Of a stretch of DNA of 64,000 nt, positions 56,199 to 63,259 are shown in pieces. The notes beneath the pieces were generated by a model. The model saw only the letters and a list, made by a program, of their open reading frames with translations. It was not told the origin of the DNA and did not search any database. How positions within the stretch are numbered: the first letter of the stretch is position 1; every line of letters starts with the position of its first letter. The position numbers and the translations under genes were made by a program. The DNA is from Rhizobium rhizoryzae (GTDB taxonomy: Bacteria; Pseudomonadota; Alphaproteobacteria; Rhizobiales; Rhizobiaceae): contig NZ_CP049250.1 of assembly GCF_011046895.1 (NCBI RefSeq), positions 2,702,501 to 2,766,500 on the forward strand, in the 5' to 3' direction.

Positions 56199-57068
56199 TT
56201 AATTTTCGCGGGGGTCCAGCGCATCGCGCAGACCATCACCCAGGAGATTGAAACCGATGACGACGAGGAAGATTGCGATGCCCGGCCACATGGCCATCCA
56301 AGGGGCTTGTGTCAGGAAGTTCTTCGCAACGTTCAGCATGGAGCCCCAGCTGGCGGCAGGCGGCTGCTGACCGAGCCCCAGGAAGGAGAGCGAGGCTTCG
56401 GCAATGATCGCCGTCGCGACCGTCAAGGTGGCCTGCACGATGATCGGTGCTGTGACATTCGGCAAAATGTAACGCAGCATGATATCGAGATGGCCGAGGC
56501 CCACTGACCGTGCGCCCTCGACGAAATCTTCCTGCTTCACAGCCAGAACCTGCCCACGCGTCAGCCGGACGAAGATCGGCATTGCGCTCAGGCCAATGGC
56601 AATCATTGCATTGGTAAGGCTTGGGCCGAGAAAGGCTGCAAGCGCAATCGCCATTATGAGAAACGGCATGGCAAGCAAGGCTTCTGTGATGCGCGATATG
56701 ATGAGATCTACCCAACCGCCAAAATAACCAGCGAGAATTCCGAACGGCACTCCGATTACCACTGCGATGGCGACGGAAAACACCCCGGCCATGAGTGACG
56801 CCTGCGCGCCCCAGATCATGCGAGAAAGAATATCACGGCCCAGATCATCCGTGCCAAGCCAATGAGCAGCGGATGGTGCCTTGCGGATGGCCGACCAACT
56901 GGTTGCGACGGGATCCGGAATTGGCAAAACCGGTGCCAGGGCAGCCAAAGCCACGAAGAAGATAATGATGATGAAGCCAGCAACGGAGCTGCGGTTGGCC
57001 TTCAGCTTGCGCCAGGCACGGCTGCTTTCGCGTTTGGCAGGAACAGCGGTCTGCGAGACGGCGCTCAT
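56199..57068 (-). CDS. Peptide ABC transporter permease (DppC-like)
   Basis: A 289-residue inner-membrane permease with the N-terminal OppC segment (AWRKLKANRSSVAGFIIIIF), the GTDDLGRDILSRMIWGAQAS motif and the cytoplasmic EAA loop EGARSVGLGHLDIMLRYILPN. Six helices. Start ATG 57066-57068, overlapping the DppB-like stop by four bases. ggt follows 18 bp after its stop. Confidence 0.94.
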   Translation of the reverse strand: MSAVSQTAVPAKRESSRAWRKLKANRSSVAGFIIIIFFVALAALAPVLPIPDPVATSWSAIRKAPSAAHWLGTDDLGRDILSRMIWGAQASLMAGVFSVAIAVVIGVPFGILAGYFGGWVDLIISRITEALLAMPFLIMAIALAAFLGPSLTNAMIAIGLSAMPIFVRLTRGQVLAVKQEDFVEGARSVGLGHLDIMLRYILPNVTAPIIVQATLTVATAIIAEASLSFLGLGQQPPAASWGSMLNVAKNFLTQAPWMAMWPGIAIFLVVIGFNLLGDGLRDALDPREN

Positions 57069-58021
57069 AGCGTTGCCCTCAGTCTTGGATTCAGCAGCAC
57101 GTAGAGGATGTCAGCGGCGAGATTCATGACGATGAAACCCACAGCCGTGCACATGACGACGCCCTGCACAACAGCGTAGTCCCGGTTGAAGACGGCATCG
57201 ACAATCAGCTTTCCAAATCCCGGAATCGTGAAAATCTGCTCCGTCAAAACAGCTCCGGCCAGCAGCTCACCGAAAAGCAGTGCGCTCAGCGTGACAACCG
57301 GAAGCAAAGCATTGCGGAAGCTATGGGACAGGATCACTTCGCGTGGCGAAAGGCCTTTGGCACGGGCAGTACGAATGTAATCAGACGACAAAACACCTAG
57401 CATTGCGGAACGGGTATGGCGCATCAGCGTTGCCGCGAGCCCGGTCCCAAGCACGAAGGATGGCATCAGCATCGTCTGGATCGATCGCACCGGATCCACG
57501 AAAATGGATTCGAACCCGGAGGCTGGAAGCCAGCCGAGGTTGACCGAAATCAGCAGGATCAACATGATGCCCAGCCAGAAGTTGGGAACGGACAACCCCG
57601 ATAGGGCCACTAGATTGGCGATGTAATCGAGAATCGTATTCTTTTTCACCGCAGCCAATATGCCCATCGGCACGCCGATGATGACGGCGAAGAACATCGA
57701 CATGATGGCGAGCTGGATCGTGACGGGCAGCTTCTGCCCAATCAGTTCCAGGACCGGCTGGTTGGTGCGCAGCGAAACGCCGAGATCACCCTGGGCAACG
57801 CCACCGAGCCAGCGAACATATTGCAGGGGGATCGGGTCGTTGAGGTGATACTTCTCCCGAAGCTGCTCAAGCACCGCTGGATCACGCTCCTCACCGGCCA
57901 TGGCCATGATGGGATCACCGGGAAGCAGCTTTTGAAGCGAGAAAACGAAAATGGAGATGATCAGCAAGGTCGGGATGGCGACCAGCAGACGCTTTCCAAT
58001 ATAGACGGGCATTTGCACCAT
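57065..58021 (-). CDS. Peptide ABC transporter permease (DppB-like)
   Basis: A 318-residue inner-membrane permease: N-terminal helix YIGKRLLVAIPTLLIISIFV, then LLPGDPIMAM...LREKYHLNDPIPLQYVRWL, and the EAA loop YIRTARAKGLSPREVILSHS. Six helices. Start is taken at ATG 58019-58021; a second ATG at 58012 could be used instead. It follows the binding-protein gene by about 88 bp, with a hairpin between. Confidence 0.93.
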   Translation of the reverse strand: MVQMPVYIGKRLLVAIPTLLIISIFVFSLQKLLPGDPIMAMAGEERDPAVLEQLREKYHLNDPIPLQYVRWLGGVAQGDLGVSLRTNQPVLELIGQKLPVTIQLAIMSMFFAVIIGVPMGILAAVKKNTILDYIANLVALSGLSVPNFWLGIMLILLISVNLGWLPASGFESIFVDPVRSIQTMLMPSFVLGTGLAATLMRHTRSAMLGVLSSDYIRTARAKGLSPREVILSHSFRNALLPVVTLSALLFGELLAGAVLTEQIFTIPGFGKLIVDAVFNRDYAVVQGVVMCTAVGFIVMNLAADILYVLLNPRLRATL

Positions 58022-58073
58022 CCCTATGGGGCTCGATGGCTGGCCGAAGGCACAACCACGCGGATTGAAAAGT

Positions 58074-58101
58074 GGCGCCGCAGGCTGAACTCCGCGGCGC
58101 C
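58074..58101 (-). terminator. Hairpin between the binding-protein and permease genes
   Basis: GGCGCCGC (58074-58081) and GCGGCGCC (58094-58101), a perfect 8-bp stem, followed by ACTTTTC on the minus strand. This is the place where many ABC operons attenuate, leaving more binding protein than permease. Confidence 0.6.
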
Positions 58102-58109
58102 TGCTTACC

Positions 58110-59621
58110 TCAGCTGCCCTTCTTCAGGCCAACAAGACGAATCATGCCATCCGGCGAGGGGGTGAAACCGGTGACATTCTTCTTCATGGCCCAGATCCAG
58201 GACTGGTGACCGAGGTAGATCATTGGCTGCTCGTCGTTCAGGATGACGGCTGCAGCATCATACTTCTGCTTGCGTACCTTCTCGTCGGTCGAGGCACGCG
58301 CTTCGTTCAACAACTTGTCGACTTCCGCATTGCAGTACTTCGTGTCGTTAAGGCCACCCTTGCAGGTGACGAACTGGTGGATGTTGCCATCCGGATCGAC
58401 GCGGCCCGACCAGTCGGAACGGCTGAGCTGGTAGTTGCCCCGCGTCTGTTCATCCAGCAGCGTCGCGAATTCGGTCGACTTCAAGGTCACGTCAAACCCG
58501 GCTTCCGCCACCATGGACTGGATGATCTGCATCGTCTGCTGAACGACCGGATTGTTCGGGATCTGGATCTCGACGGGTACACGGTCAAAGCCTGCTTCCT
58601 TGATCAAGGCCCTTGCCTTTGCAACGTCGCGCTGCGGAACAGGAACGGCCTTGTTGAACCAGGCACTGCTTGGCGGGAACGGCTGGTTGCCCGCAACAGC
58701 CGTGCCTTCGAATACGATCTGCATCAGCGCTTCACGATCCATGGCCAGCGAAAACGCCTGACGCAGGCGCTTGTCCTTGCCCATCGGGTTGTTGGCACGC
58801 GCGCCGTTCCCAACGTTCACGTAGATCGACATGTTGCCGATGTTGACGACATCCGCATAGGTGAGCTTGGAATCACCCTTGACGGCAGCCGCATCCGTGG
58901 GCGCCAAACGCTCGATGAAATCCAGATCGCCGGACTGTAGATTGGCCAGCCGCACCGTGGAATCCGGAATGGGCGTGTAGGTCACCTTGTCGATGAAGAC
59001 ATTGTCCTTGTTCCAGTAGTCCTTGAACTTCTCCAGAACGATGCGATCCTGCTGCACCCGCTCCACGAATTTGAAAGGTCCGGCGCAGACCGGCTTGGAT
59101 CCAAAATTGGCGCCCAATTCCTTCGCAGCCTTCGGCGAGACAATCATGCCTGCGCGGTCGGACAACTGCGCCAGGAGCGTCGCATCCGGCTGCTTCAGCG
59201 TGAACTTGACTTCGAGCGGACCTGCGGCCTCAACTTTCTCGACAGAAGCAAGCTCGCTCTTGCGGCGCGATTCCGCCATCGTCAGGTTACGTTCAATCGT
59301 GGTCACGACGGCCGCCGCATCCAGCGGGGTGTCGTCATGAAACTTCACGCCTTCACGCAGTTTCATGGTCAGCACCTTGCCGCCTTCTGACCATGCCCAG
59401 TCGGTTGCCAGCTGCGGAATGATCTTCAGGTCCGGAGAGACGTCAACGAGCTTGTCGCACATGGCAGTATAAACAATACGGCCGACAAAGCTTCGCGACT
59501 GTGCCGGGTCGAGCACGTCCGCATCGTCCTGCAAACCGATTTTCAGTTCGACGGCTGCAGCCGGCAGTGCAGTCAAGACGCCGAAGGCCAGAGCCGTAGT
59601 CAGGCGCAAGATCTGGTTCAT
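58110..59621 (-). CDS. Peptide ABC transporter substrate-binding protein (family 5)
   Basis: A periplasmic binding protein of 503 residues. Signal peptide MNQILRLTTALAFGVLTALP, cleavage near AAAVE. The mature part begins LKIGLQDDADVLDPAQSRSF and contains LREGVKFHDDTPLDAAAVV, GPFKFVERVQQDRIVLEKF and the C-terminal DEQPMIYLGHQSWIWAMKKN, all SBP family 5. It binds peptides or related molecules; the operon context suggests gamma-glutamyl compounds. The start is ATG 59619-59621, eight bases behind GGAG; the ATG at 59627 is too close to the ribosome site. First structural gene after the regulator. Confidence 0.93.
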   Translation of the reverse strand: MNQILRLTTALAFGVLTALPAAAVELKIGLQDDADVLDPAQSRSFVGRIVYTAMCDKLVDVSPDLKIIPQLATDWAWSEGGKVLTMKLREGVKFHDDTPLDAAAVVTTIERNLTMAESRRKSELASVEKVEAAGPLEVKFTLKQPDATLLAQLSDRAGMIVSPKAAKELGANFGSKPVCAGPFKFVERVQQDRIVLEKFKDYWNKDNVFIDKVTYTPIPDSTVRLANLQSGDLDFIERLAPTDAAAVKGDSKLTYADVVNIGNMSIYVNVGNGARANNPMGKDKRLRQAFSLAMDREALMQIVFEGTAVAGNQPFPPSSAWFNKAVPVPQRDVAKARALIKEAGFDRVPVEIQIPNNPVVQQTMQIIQSMVAEAGFDVTLKSTEFATLLDEQTRGNYQLSRSDWSGRVDPDGNIHQFVTCKGGLNDTKYCNAEVDKLLNEARASTDEKVRKQKYDAAAVILNDEQPMIYLGHQSWIWAMKKNVTGFTPSPDGMIRLVGLKKGS

Positions 59622-59640
59622 GATCATTCTCCTCTGATCG

Positions 59641-59657
59641 ATTGGTTCAATTGGTTC
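59641..59657. promoter_or_regulatory. Direct repeat ATTGGTTC x2 before the binding-protein gene
   Basis: ATTGGTTC at 59641-59648 and again at 59650-59657, one base apart, 20 bp upstream of the binding-protein start. The same eight-base unit builds the inverted repeat upstream of the GntR gene. Probable binding site of that regulator. Confidence 0.6.
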
Positions 59658-59692
59658 GGATCTTCCGGCTTGTTGCCGCCGGTTTGAATGTC

Positions 59693-60424
59693 TCAGGAAG
59701 CCTGCTGGCCTATGTCAGCAGGCTCGTGGTCAAGCGAGGTTTCACGGATGAGGCGCTCCTGCAGCATCAACAAATGCTGACGCATCGTTTCTCCCGCGCG
59801 CGCCGGATCACGCGCTGCAATCGCTTCGATGATGTCTTCATGCTGCGCATAGGCCATGGTGATTGCTGTGCCTGACCGGGCGCGCTCGCGAATGGTCTGC
59901 CAGGCTTCGTCCTGACGAACGTGGTTCATCACGTCGAAAATGGTCAGAAAAAGCTGGTTGCGGGCGCTTTGAGCAATCTGGCGATGCAACGCGCCATCCC
60001 AGAGCTCGCGGGCGTCCGCGTCTTCGCTCTCGCGAATCTTTCGAGCCAACTCACGCATGCGAACCAATTCAGCGGGTTTCGCGCGCATGGCCGCCAGTTG
60101 CGCCAGTTGCGGCTCGATCCGCAGGCGAACCTCCATGATTTCCATGAAGTCCGTTCCGGCTACGATGGCATCGACGTTTCCAGACCAGTTGCCAGGCCTT
60201 TGACCAACAAATGTACCTGATCCCTGCCTGCGCCAAACCTCGCCTTCCGCCTCCAGAACCTCCAGTGCCCGACGGATCGCTCGTCTTCCGACACCCAGCA
60301 TTTCCGAAAGGTTGCGTTCGGTTGGCAGCTTCCCATCGGCGGCCACCTTCCCGTCACGCAACAGTTCACGCAGCTTTTCGAGCGCGTAATTTGCATTGTC
60401 TGGCGGCGGGATGTTCTGGACCAT
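59693..60424 (-). CDS. GntR/FadR-family transcription regulator
   Basis: A 243-residue regulator. N-terminal winged helix at about residues 8-75 (YALEKLRELL, then KLPTERNLSEMLGVGRRAIRRALEVLEAEG and RRQGSGTFV). The C-terminal FCD ligand-binding domain is at about 90-230 (DFMEIMEVRLRIEPQLAQLA, RMRELARKI, HRQIAQSARNQLF and HEDIIEAIAARDPARAGETM). The start is ATG 60422-60424; a TTG four codons upstream is possible. It lies at the head of the peptide ABC/GGT operon, 71 bp before the binding-protein gene, and probably controls it and itself through ATTGGTTC sites. Confidence 0.93.
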   Translation of the reverse strand: MVQNIPPPDNANYALEKLRELLRDGKVAADGKLPTERNLSEMLGVGRRAIRRALEVLEAEGEVWRRQGSGTFVGQRPGNWSGNVDAIVAGTDFMEIMEVRLRIEPQLAQLAAMRAKPAELVRMRELARKIRESEDADARELWDGALHRQIAQSARNQLFLTIFDVMNHVRQDEAWQTIRERARSGTAITMAYAQHEDIIEAIAARDPARAGETMRQHLLMLQERLIRETSLDHEPADIGQQAS

Positions 60425-60429
60425 TGTGT

Positions 60430-60451
60430 GAACCAATTCTTGGATTGGTTC
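60430..60451. promoter_or_regulatory. Probable GntR operator at the regulator's own promoter
   Basis: GAACCAAT (60430-60437), six bases, ATTGGTTC (60444-60451): a perfect 8-bp inverted repeat directly upstream of the regulator gene. Its half-site recurs twice before the binding-protein gene. A TTGACA (-35-like, minus strand 60481-60476) lies just upstream, so binding here would repress the regulator. Confidence 0.65.
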
Positions 60452-60500
60452 ATTTGTGGTATCATGTCTTTATTGTGTCAAGCTAAAATATGGACAAGTT

Positions 60501-60513
60501 TGTGCAATGCACA
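60501..60513. repeat. Palindrome TGTGCA-A-TGCACA
   Basis: A perfect 6-bp dyad around one base in the gap between the GntR gene and sthA. Possible operator of an unknown factor; a second inverted repeat (AGCCGC/GCGGCT, 60526-60544) lies beside it. Confidence 0.35.
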
Positions 60514-60602
60514 TTGTTTGTGCGAAGCCGCTCCGCTCGCGGCTCCCACTGACTTGTCGGAAACCAAGCGCGTCAGGAATTGGTTAGAATTGCAGGTTAT
60601 AT

Positions 60603-60631
60603 TTGACGTAATACGGATGTTGCGGTGCAAT
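60603..60631 (+). promoter_or_regulatory. Probable promoter of sthA
   Basis: TTGACG (60603-60608), 17 bases, TGCAAT (60626-60631; 4 of 6 against TATAAT), 29 bp before the sthA ATG. Confidence 0.5.
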
Positions 60632-60660
60632 AGAGACCGCAACACGCAACGAGGCTCATC

Positions 60661-62157
60661 ATGTATCAATACGATCTGGTCGTCATCGGTAGTGGACCTG
60701 CAGGCAGAAGAGCTGCAATTCAGGCTGCCAAGCTGGAAAAGCGGGTGCTTGTTGTCGAGCAGGGACGGCGCGTCGGTGGTGTGTCGGTGCACACTGGAAC
60801 GATCCCCTCCAAGACGCTTCGCGAGACGGCGCTGAATTTGACCGGCTGGCGGGAGCGTGGCTTCTACGGGCGCGCCTATCGGGTCAAACAGGAAATCAGC
60901 GCGGAAGACTTGCGCCGCCGCCTGCTGATAACGCTCGACCATGAAGTTGAGGTGCTCGAGCATCAGTTTGCCCGGAACAGGGTTCAACAGATGCGTGGAC
61001 GGGCTCAGTTCGTCGATTCGCACACGCTTGAAATCGCCAAGAGTGATGGCGAGATGCTTCGCGTCACGACGGCATCGGTTCTGCTCGCCGTCGGTACCCG
61101 TCCCTACCGCCCTCCCCACATTCCCTTCGATGACGAAGCTGTCCTCGACAGCGACGAACTTTTGGAGATCAAGCGGGTCCCGCGGTCACTGATTGTCGTT
61201 GGTGCAGGCGTTATCGGGATCGAATACGCCACCATATTCAGCGCTCTCGATACGCAGGTCACGGTCGTTGAGCCCCGTGAGACAATGCTGGATTTCATCG
61301 ACAAGGAAATTGTCGAAGACTTTACCTACCAGCTGCGCGACCGCAACATGAAGCTCATTTTCGGCCAAACAGTCGAATCGGTCGAGCGCGAACCGAATGG
61401 CGGAAAATGCCGCGTCACACTGAAAAGCGGTCGCAGTCTCCAGGCGGAAATGGTTCTCTTCGCAGCGGGGCGCGTTGGAGCGACGGACACGCTGAACCTG
61501 GCCGCAGCTGGGCTGGAGGCCGACAACAGGGGTCGGCTGAAGGTTGATCCCGAAACATTCCAGACTTCCGTTCCGCACATCTATGCGGCGGGTGATGTCG
61601 TCGGCTTTCCGAGTCTTGCATCCACCTCGATGGAGCAGGGTCGAATCGCGGCGCGGCACGCGGTTGGCGTACCCGCCAGCGAGCCACCACAATATTTTCC
61701 CTACGGCATTTATGCGGTGCCGGAAATTTCCACCTGCGGGCTTTCCGAAGAAGAAGTTCTTCAGCGCGGCATTCCCTATGAGACCGGCATTGCCCATTTC
61801 CGCGAAACCTCTCGCGGTCACATCATGGGCCTCGATACCGGCATGCTGAAGATGATCTTCTCACTGAAGACACGCCGCCTGCTGGGCGTTCACATCGTCG
61901 GCGAAGGCGCGACCGAACTGGTTCACATCGGACAGGCCGTTTTGAACCTCAAAGGCACCGTCGAGTACTTTGTCGAGAACACGTTCAATTACCCAACGCT
62001 TGCGGAAGCCTACAAGATCGCGGGACTGGATGCCTGGAATCGTATGGGAGAAGGGCCAAAGGAGGCGCCGGTCGCGACAGCGCAGCCGACAGATACCGCC
62101 AATACCGTGAGCCCGCAGGACATGCCCCTGAAGCCCAAGAAAAAAGCCGCCTCGTAA
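60661..62157 (+). CDS. sthA: Soluble pyridine nucleotide transhydrogenase
   Basis: Moves hydride between NADPH and NAD+, helping redox balance. The 498-residue flavoprotein has the FAD motif IGSGPAGRRAAIQAAKL (residues 9-25), GGVSVHTGTIPSKTLRE where the two redox cysteines of dihydrolipoamide dehydrogenases are absent, the NAD motif LIVVGAGVIGIEYATIF and the second FAD motif IYAAGDVVGFPSLAS. Missing cysteines plus THWGT-like HTGTIPSK mark SthA. It has a ~35-residue C-terminal extension rich in T, P and A, ending KPKKKAAS, which E. coli SthA lacks. GAGG precedes the ATG. Monocistronic. Confidence 0.95.
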   Translation: MYQYDLVVIGSGPAGRRAAIQAAKLEKRVLVVEQGRRVGGVSVHTGTIPSKTLRETALNLTGWRERGFYGRAYRVKQEISAEDLRRRLLITLDHEVEVLEHQFARNRVQQMRGRAQFVDSHTLEIAKSDGEMLRVTTASVLLAVGTRPYRPPHIPFDDEAVLDSDELLEIKRVPRSLIVVGAGVIGIEYATIFSALDTQVTVVEPRETMLDFIDKEIVEDFTYQLRDRNMKLIFGQTVESVEREPNGGKCRVTLKSGRSLQAEMVLFAAGRVGATDTLNLAAAGLEADNRGRLKVDPETFQTSVPHIYAAGDVVGFPSLASTSMEQGRIAARHAVGVPASEPPQYFPYGIYAVPEISTCGLSEEEVLQRGIPYETGIAHFRETSRGHIMGLDTGMLKMIFSLKTRRLLGVHIVGEGATELVHIGQAVLNLKGTVEYFVENTFNYPTLAEAYKIAGLDAWNRMGEGPKEAPVATAQPTDTANTVSPQDMPLKPKKKAAS

Positions 62158-62167
62158 GGGGCGGCTT
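62144..62167 (+). terminator. Hairpin over the sthA stop codon
   Basis: AAGCCGCC (62144-62151) and GGCGGCTT (62160-62167), a perfect 8-bp stem whose loop contains the TAA stop at 62155-62157. Confidence 0.55.
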
Positions 62168-62180
62168 CAATTCATCCTGC

Positions 62181-62208
62181 AAAAAAGGCGGCCCATGGCC
62201 GCCTTTTT
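62181..62208. terminator. Bidirectional terminator between sthA and rpsD
   Basis: AAAAAAGGCGGCC (62181-62193), loop CAT, GGCCGCCTTTTT (62197-62208). A 7-bp GC stem with A and T runs on both sides serves both convergent genes. Confidence 0.9.
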
Positions 62209-62216
62209 CGTAGCTA

Positions 62217-62834
62217 TTAGCGCGAATAGAATTCGACGACGAGGTTCGGTTCCATGATCACTGCGTAAGGAACGTCGGACAGGGTCGGAACGCGAACGTA
62301 GGTGGCAACCATCTTGTTGTGATCAACTTCGATGTAGTCCGGAACGTCACGCTCTGCGAGCTGAACGGCTTCGAGAACCGTAACAAGCTGCTTGGACTTC
62401 TGGCGAACTTCAATAACGTCGCCGGCCTTGCAACGGTAGGAACCGATGTTGACGCGAACGCCGTTGACGGTCACGTGACCATGGTTGACGAACTGACGAG
62501 CAGCCCAGATGGTCGGAACGAACTTTGCGCGATAAACGATCGCGTCGAGGCGCGACTCGAGCAGGCCGATCAGGTTTTCACCGGTATCGCCCTTGCGACG
62601 GTTGGCTTCGTCGTAGATCGAACGGAACTGCTTCTCGCGAAGGTCACCGTAGTAACCCTTGAGCTTCTGCTTGGCGCGGAGCTGAACACCGAAGTCGGAC
62701 AGCTTGCCCTTGCGGCGCTGACCGTGCTGGCCAGGACCGTATTCGCGACGGTTAACCGGGGACTTCGGACGACCCCAGATGTTTTCGCCCATACGGCGAT
62801 CGATTTTGTACTTGGACGACGCGCGCTTGCTCAT
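62217..62834 (-). CDS. rpsD: 30S ribosomal protein S4
   Basis: Primary 16S rRNA-binding protein that starts assembly of the small subunit body; 205 residues. It begins [20 protein letters not shown] and has [37 protein letters not shown] and the S4 RNA-binding domain ([10 protein letters not shown], then [19 protein letters not shown]). This is the zinc-free form without N-terminal cysteines. Start ATG 62832-62834, eight bases behind AAGGA. It stands alone, outside the usual alpha operon, as in other Rhizobiales, and has a leader of about 170 bases. Confidence 0.97.
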   Translation of the reverse strand: MSKRASSKYKIDRRMGENIWGRPKSPVNRREYGPGQHGQRRKGKLSDFGVQLRAKQKLKGYYGDLREKQFRSIYDEANRRKGDTGENLIGLLESRLDAIVYRAKFVPTIWAARQFVNHGHVTVNGVRVNIGSYRCKAGDVIEVRQKSKQLVTVLEAVQLAERDVPDYIEVDHNKMVATYVRVPTLSDVPYAVIMEPNLVVEFYSR

Positions 62835-62859
62835 CGTATTTCCTTCCAACGTAAACAGA

Positions 62860-62879
62860 CCGGTCTGTCGCCAGACCGG
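62860..62879 (-). promoter_or_regulatory. Leader hairpin of rpsD
   Basis: CCGGTCTG (62860-62867), loop TCGC, CAGACCGG (62872-62879), a perfect 8-bp stem 25 bases upstream of the rpsD ATG on its transcript. Such leader hairpins are where ribosomal proteins often bind their own mRNA. Confidence 0.5.
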
Positions 62880-63009
62880 ACCAGAGGAAACACGCCCTCC
62901 TAAGAGCAACATCTTGCGATGGCTCTGACAGGCTTCTCACAGAGCGTCCGGAGACAGCCACGGGACATGTCAATGAAACACCGGGCGTTGCCACCCCGTG
63001 TTGGCCCGG

Positions 63010-63038
63010 TCTTTAGGGGGCTGATGAAGAAATGTCAA
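63010..63038 (-). promoter_or_regulatory. Promoter of rpsD
   Basis: Minus strand TTGACA (63038-63033), 17 bases, TAAAGA (63015-63010). Transcription would begin near 63003, leaving a leader of about 170 bases. An inverted repeat ACCGGGC/GCCCGGT (62980-62986 and 63004-63010) overlaps the -10. The remaining rpsD-terC gap (to 63259) holds no other gene. Confidence 0.65.
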
Positions 63039-63090
63039 CCGCTTCCTCCCCTCAGCAACGCACGCGCGATACACAACTATAAATAAAGCA

Positions 63091-63104
63091 TTCACTAAAG
63101 TGAA
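63091..63104. repeat. Dyad TTCACT-AA-AGTGAA before terC
   Basis: A 6-bp perfect inverted repeat around two bases, 156 bp before terC; a further TTTTCACT occurs at 63124-63131. It could be an operator. I see no yybP-ykoY riboswitch, the element that often precedes terC genes. Confidence 0.35.
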
Positions 63105-63259
63105 ATCGAGGTGATTATTTTTTGATTTTCACTCTTGAAGCTTGGCGAGAGAAAAACCATGTACGTCCACAGCACCGGGCCCCTCTGACGTGTATTGCCG
63201 GATCGACCCGTGATGTCGGTGCTAGAGAGTCAACTTGATCCGGCTTCGGATAACCCGTC

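Noticed and set aside
63040..63259. yybP-ykoY manganese riboswitch before terC
   Set aside because: The conserved loop sequences of this riboswitch are not visible.
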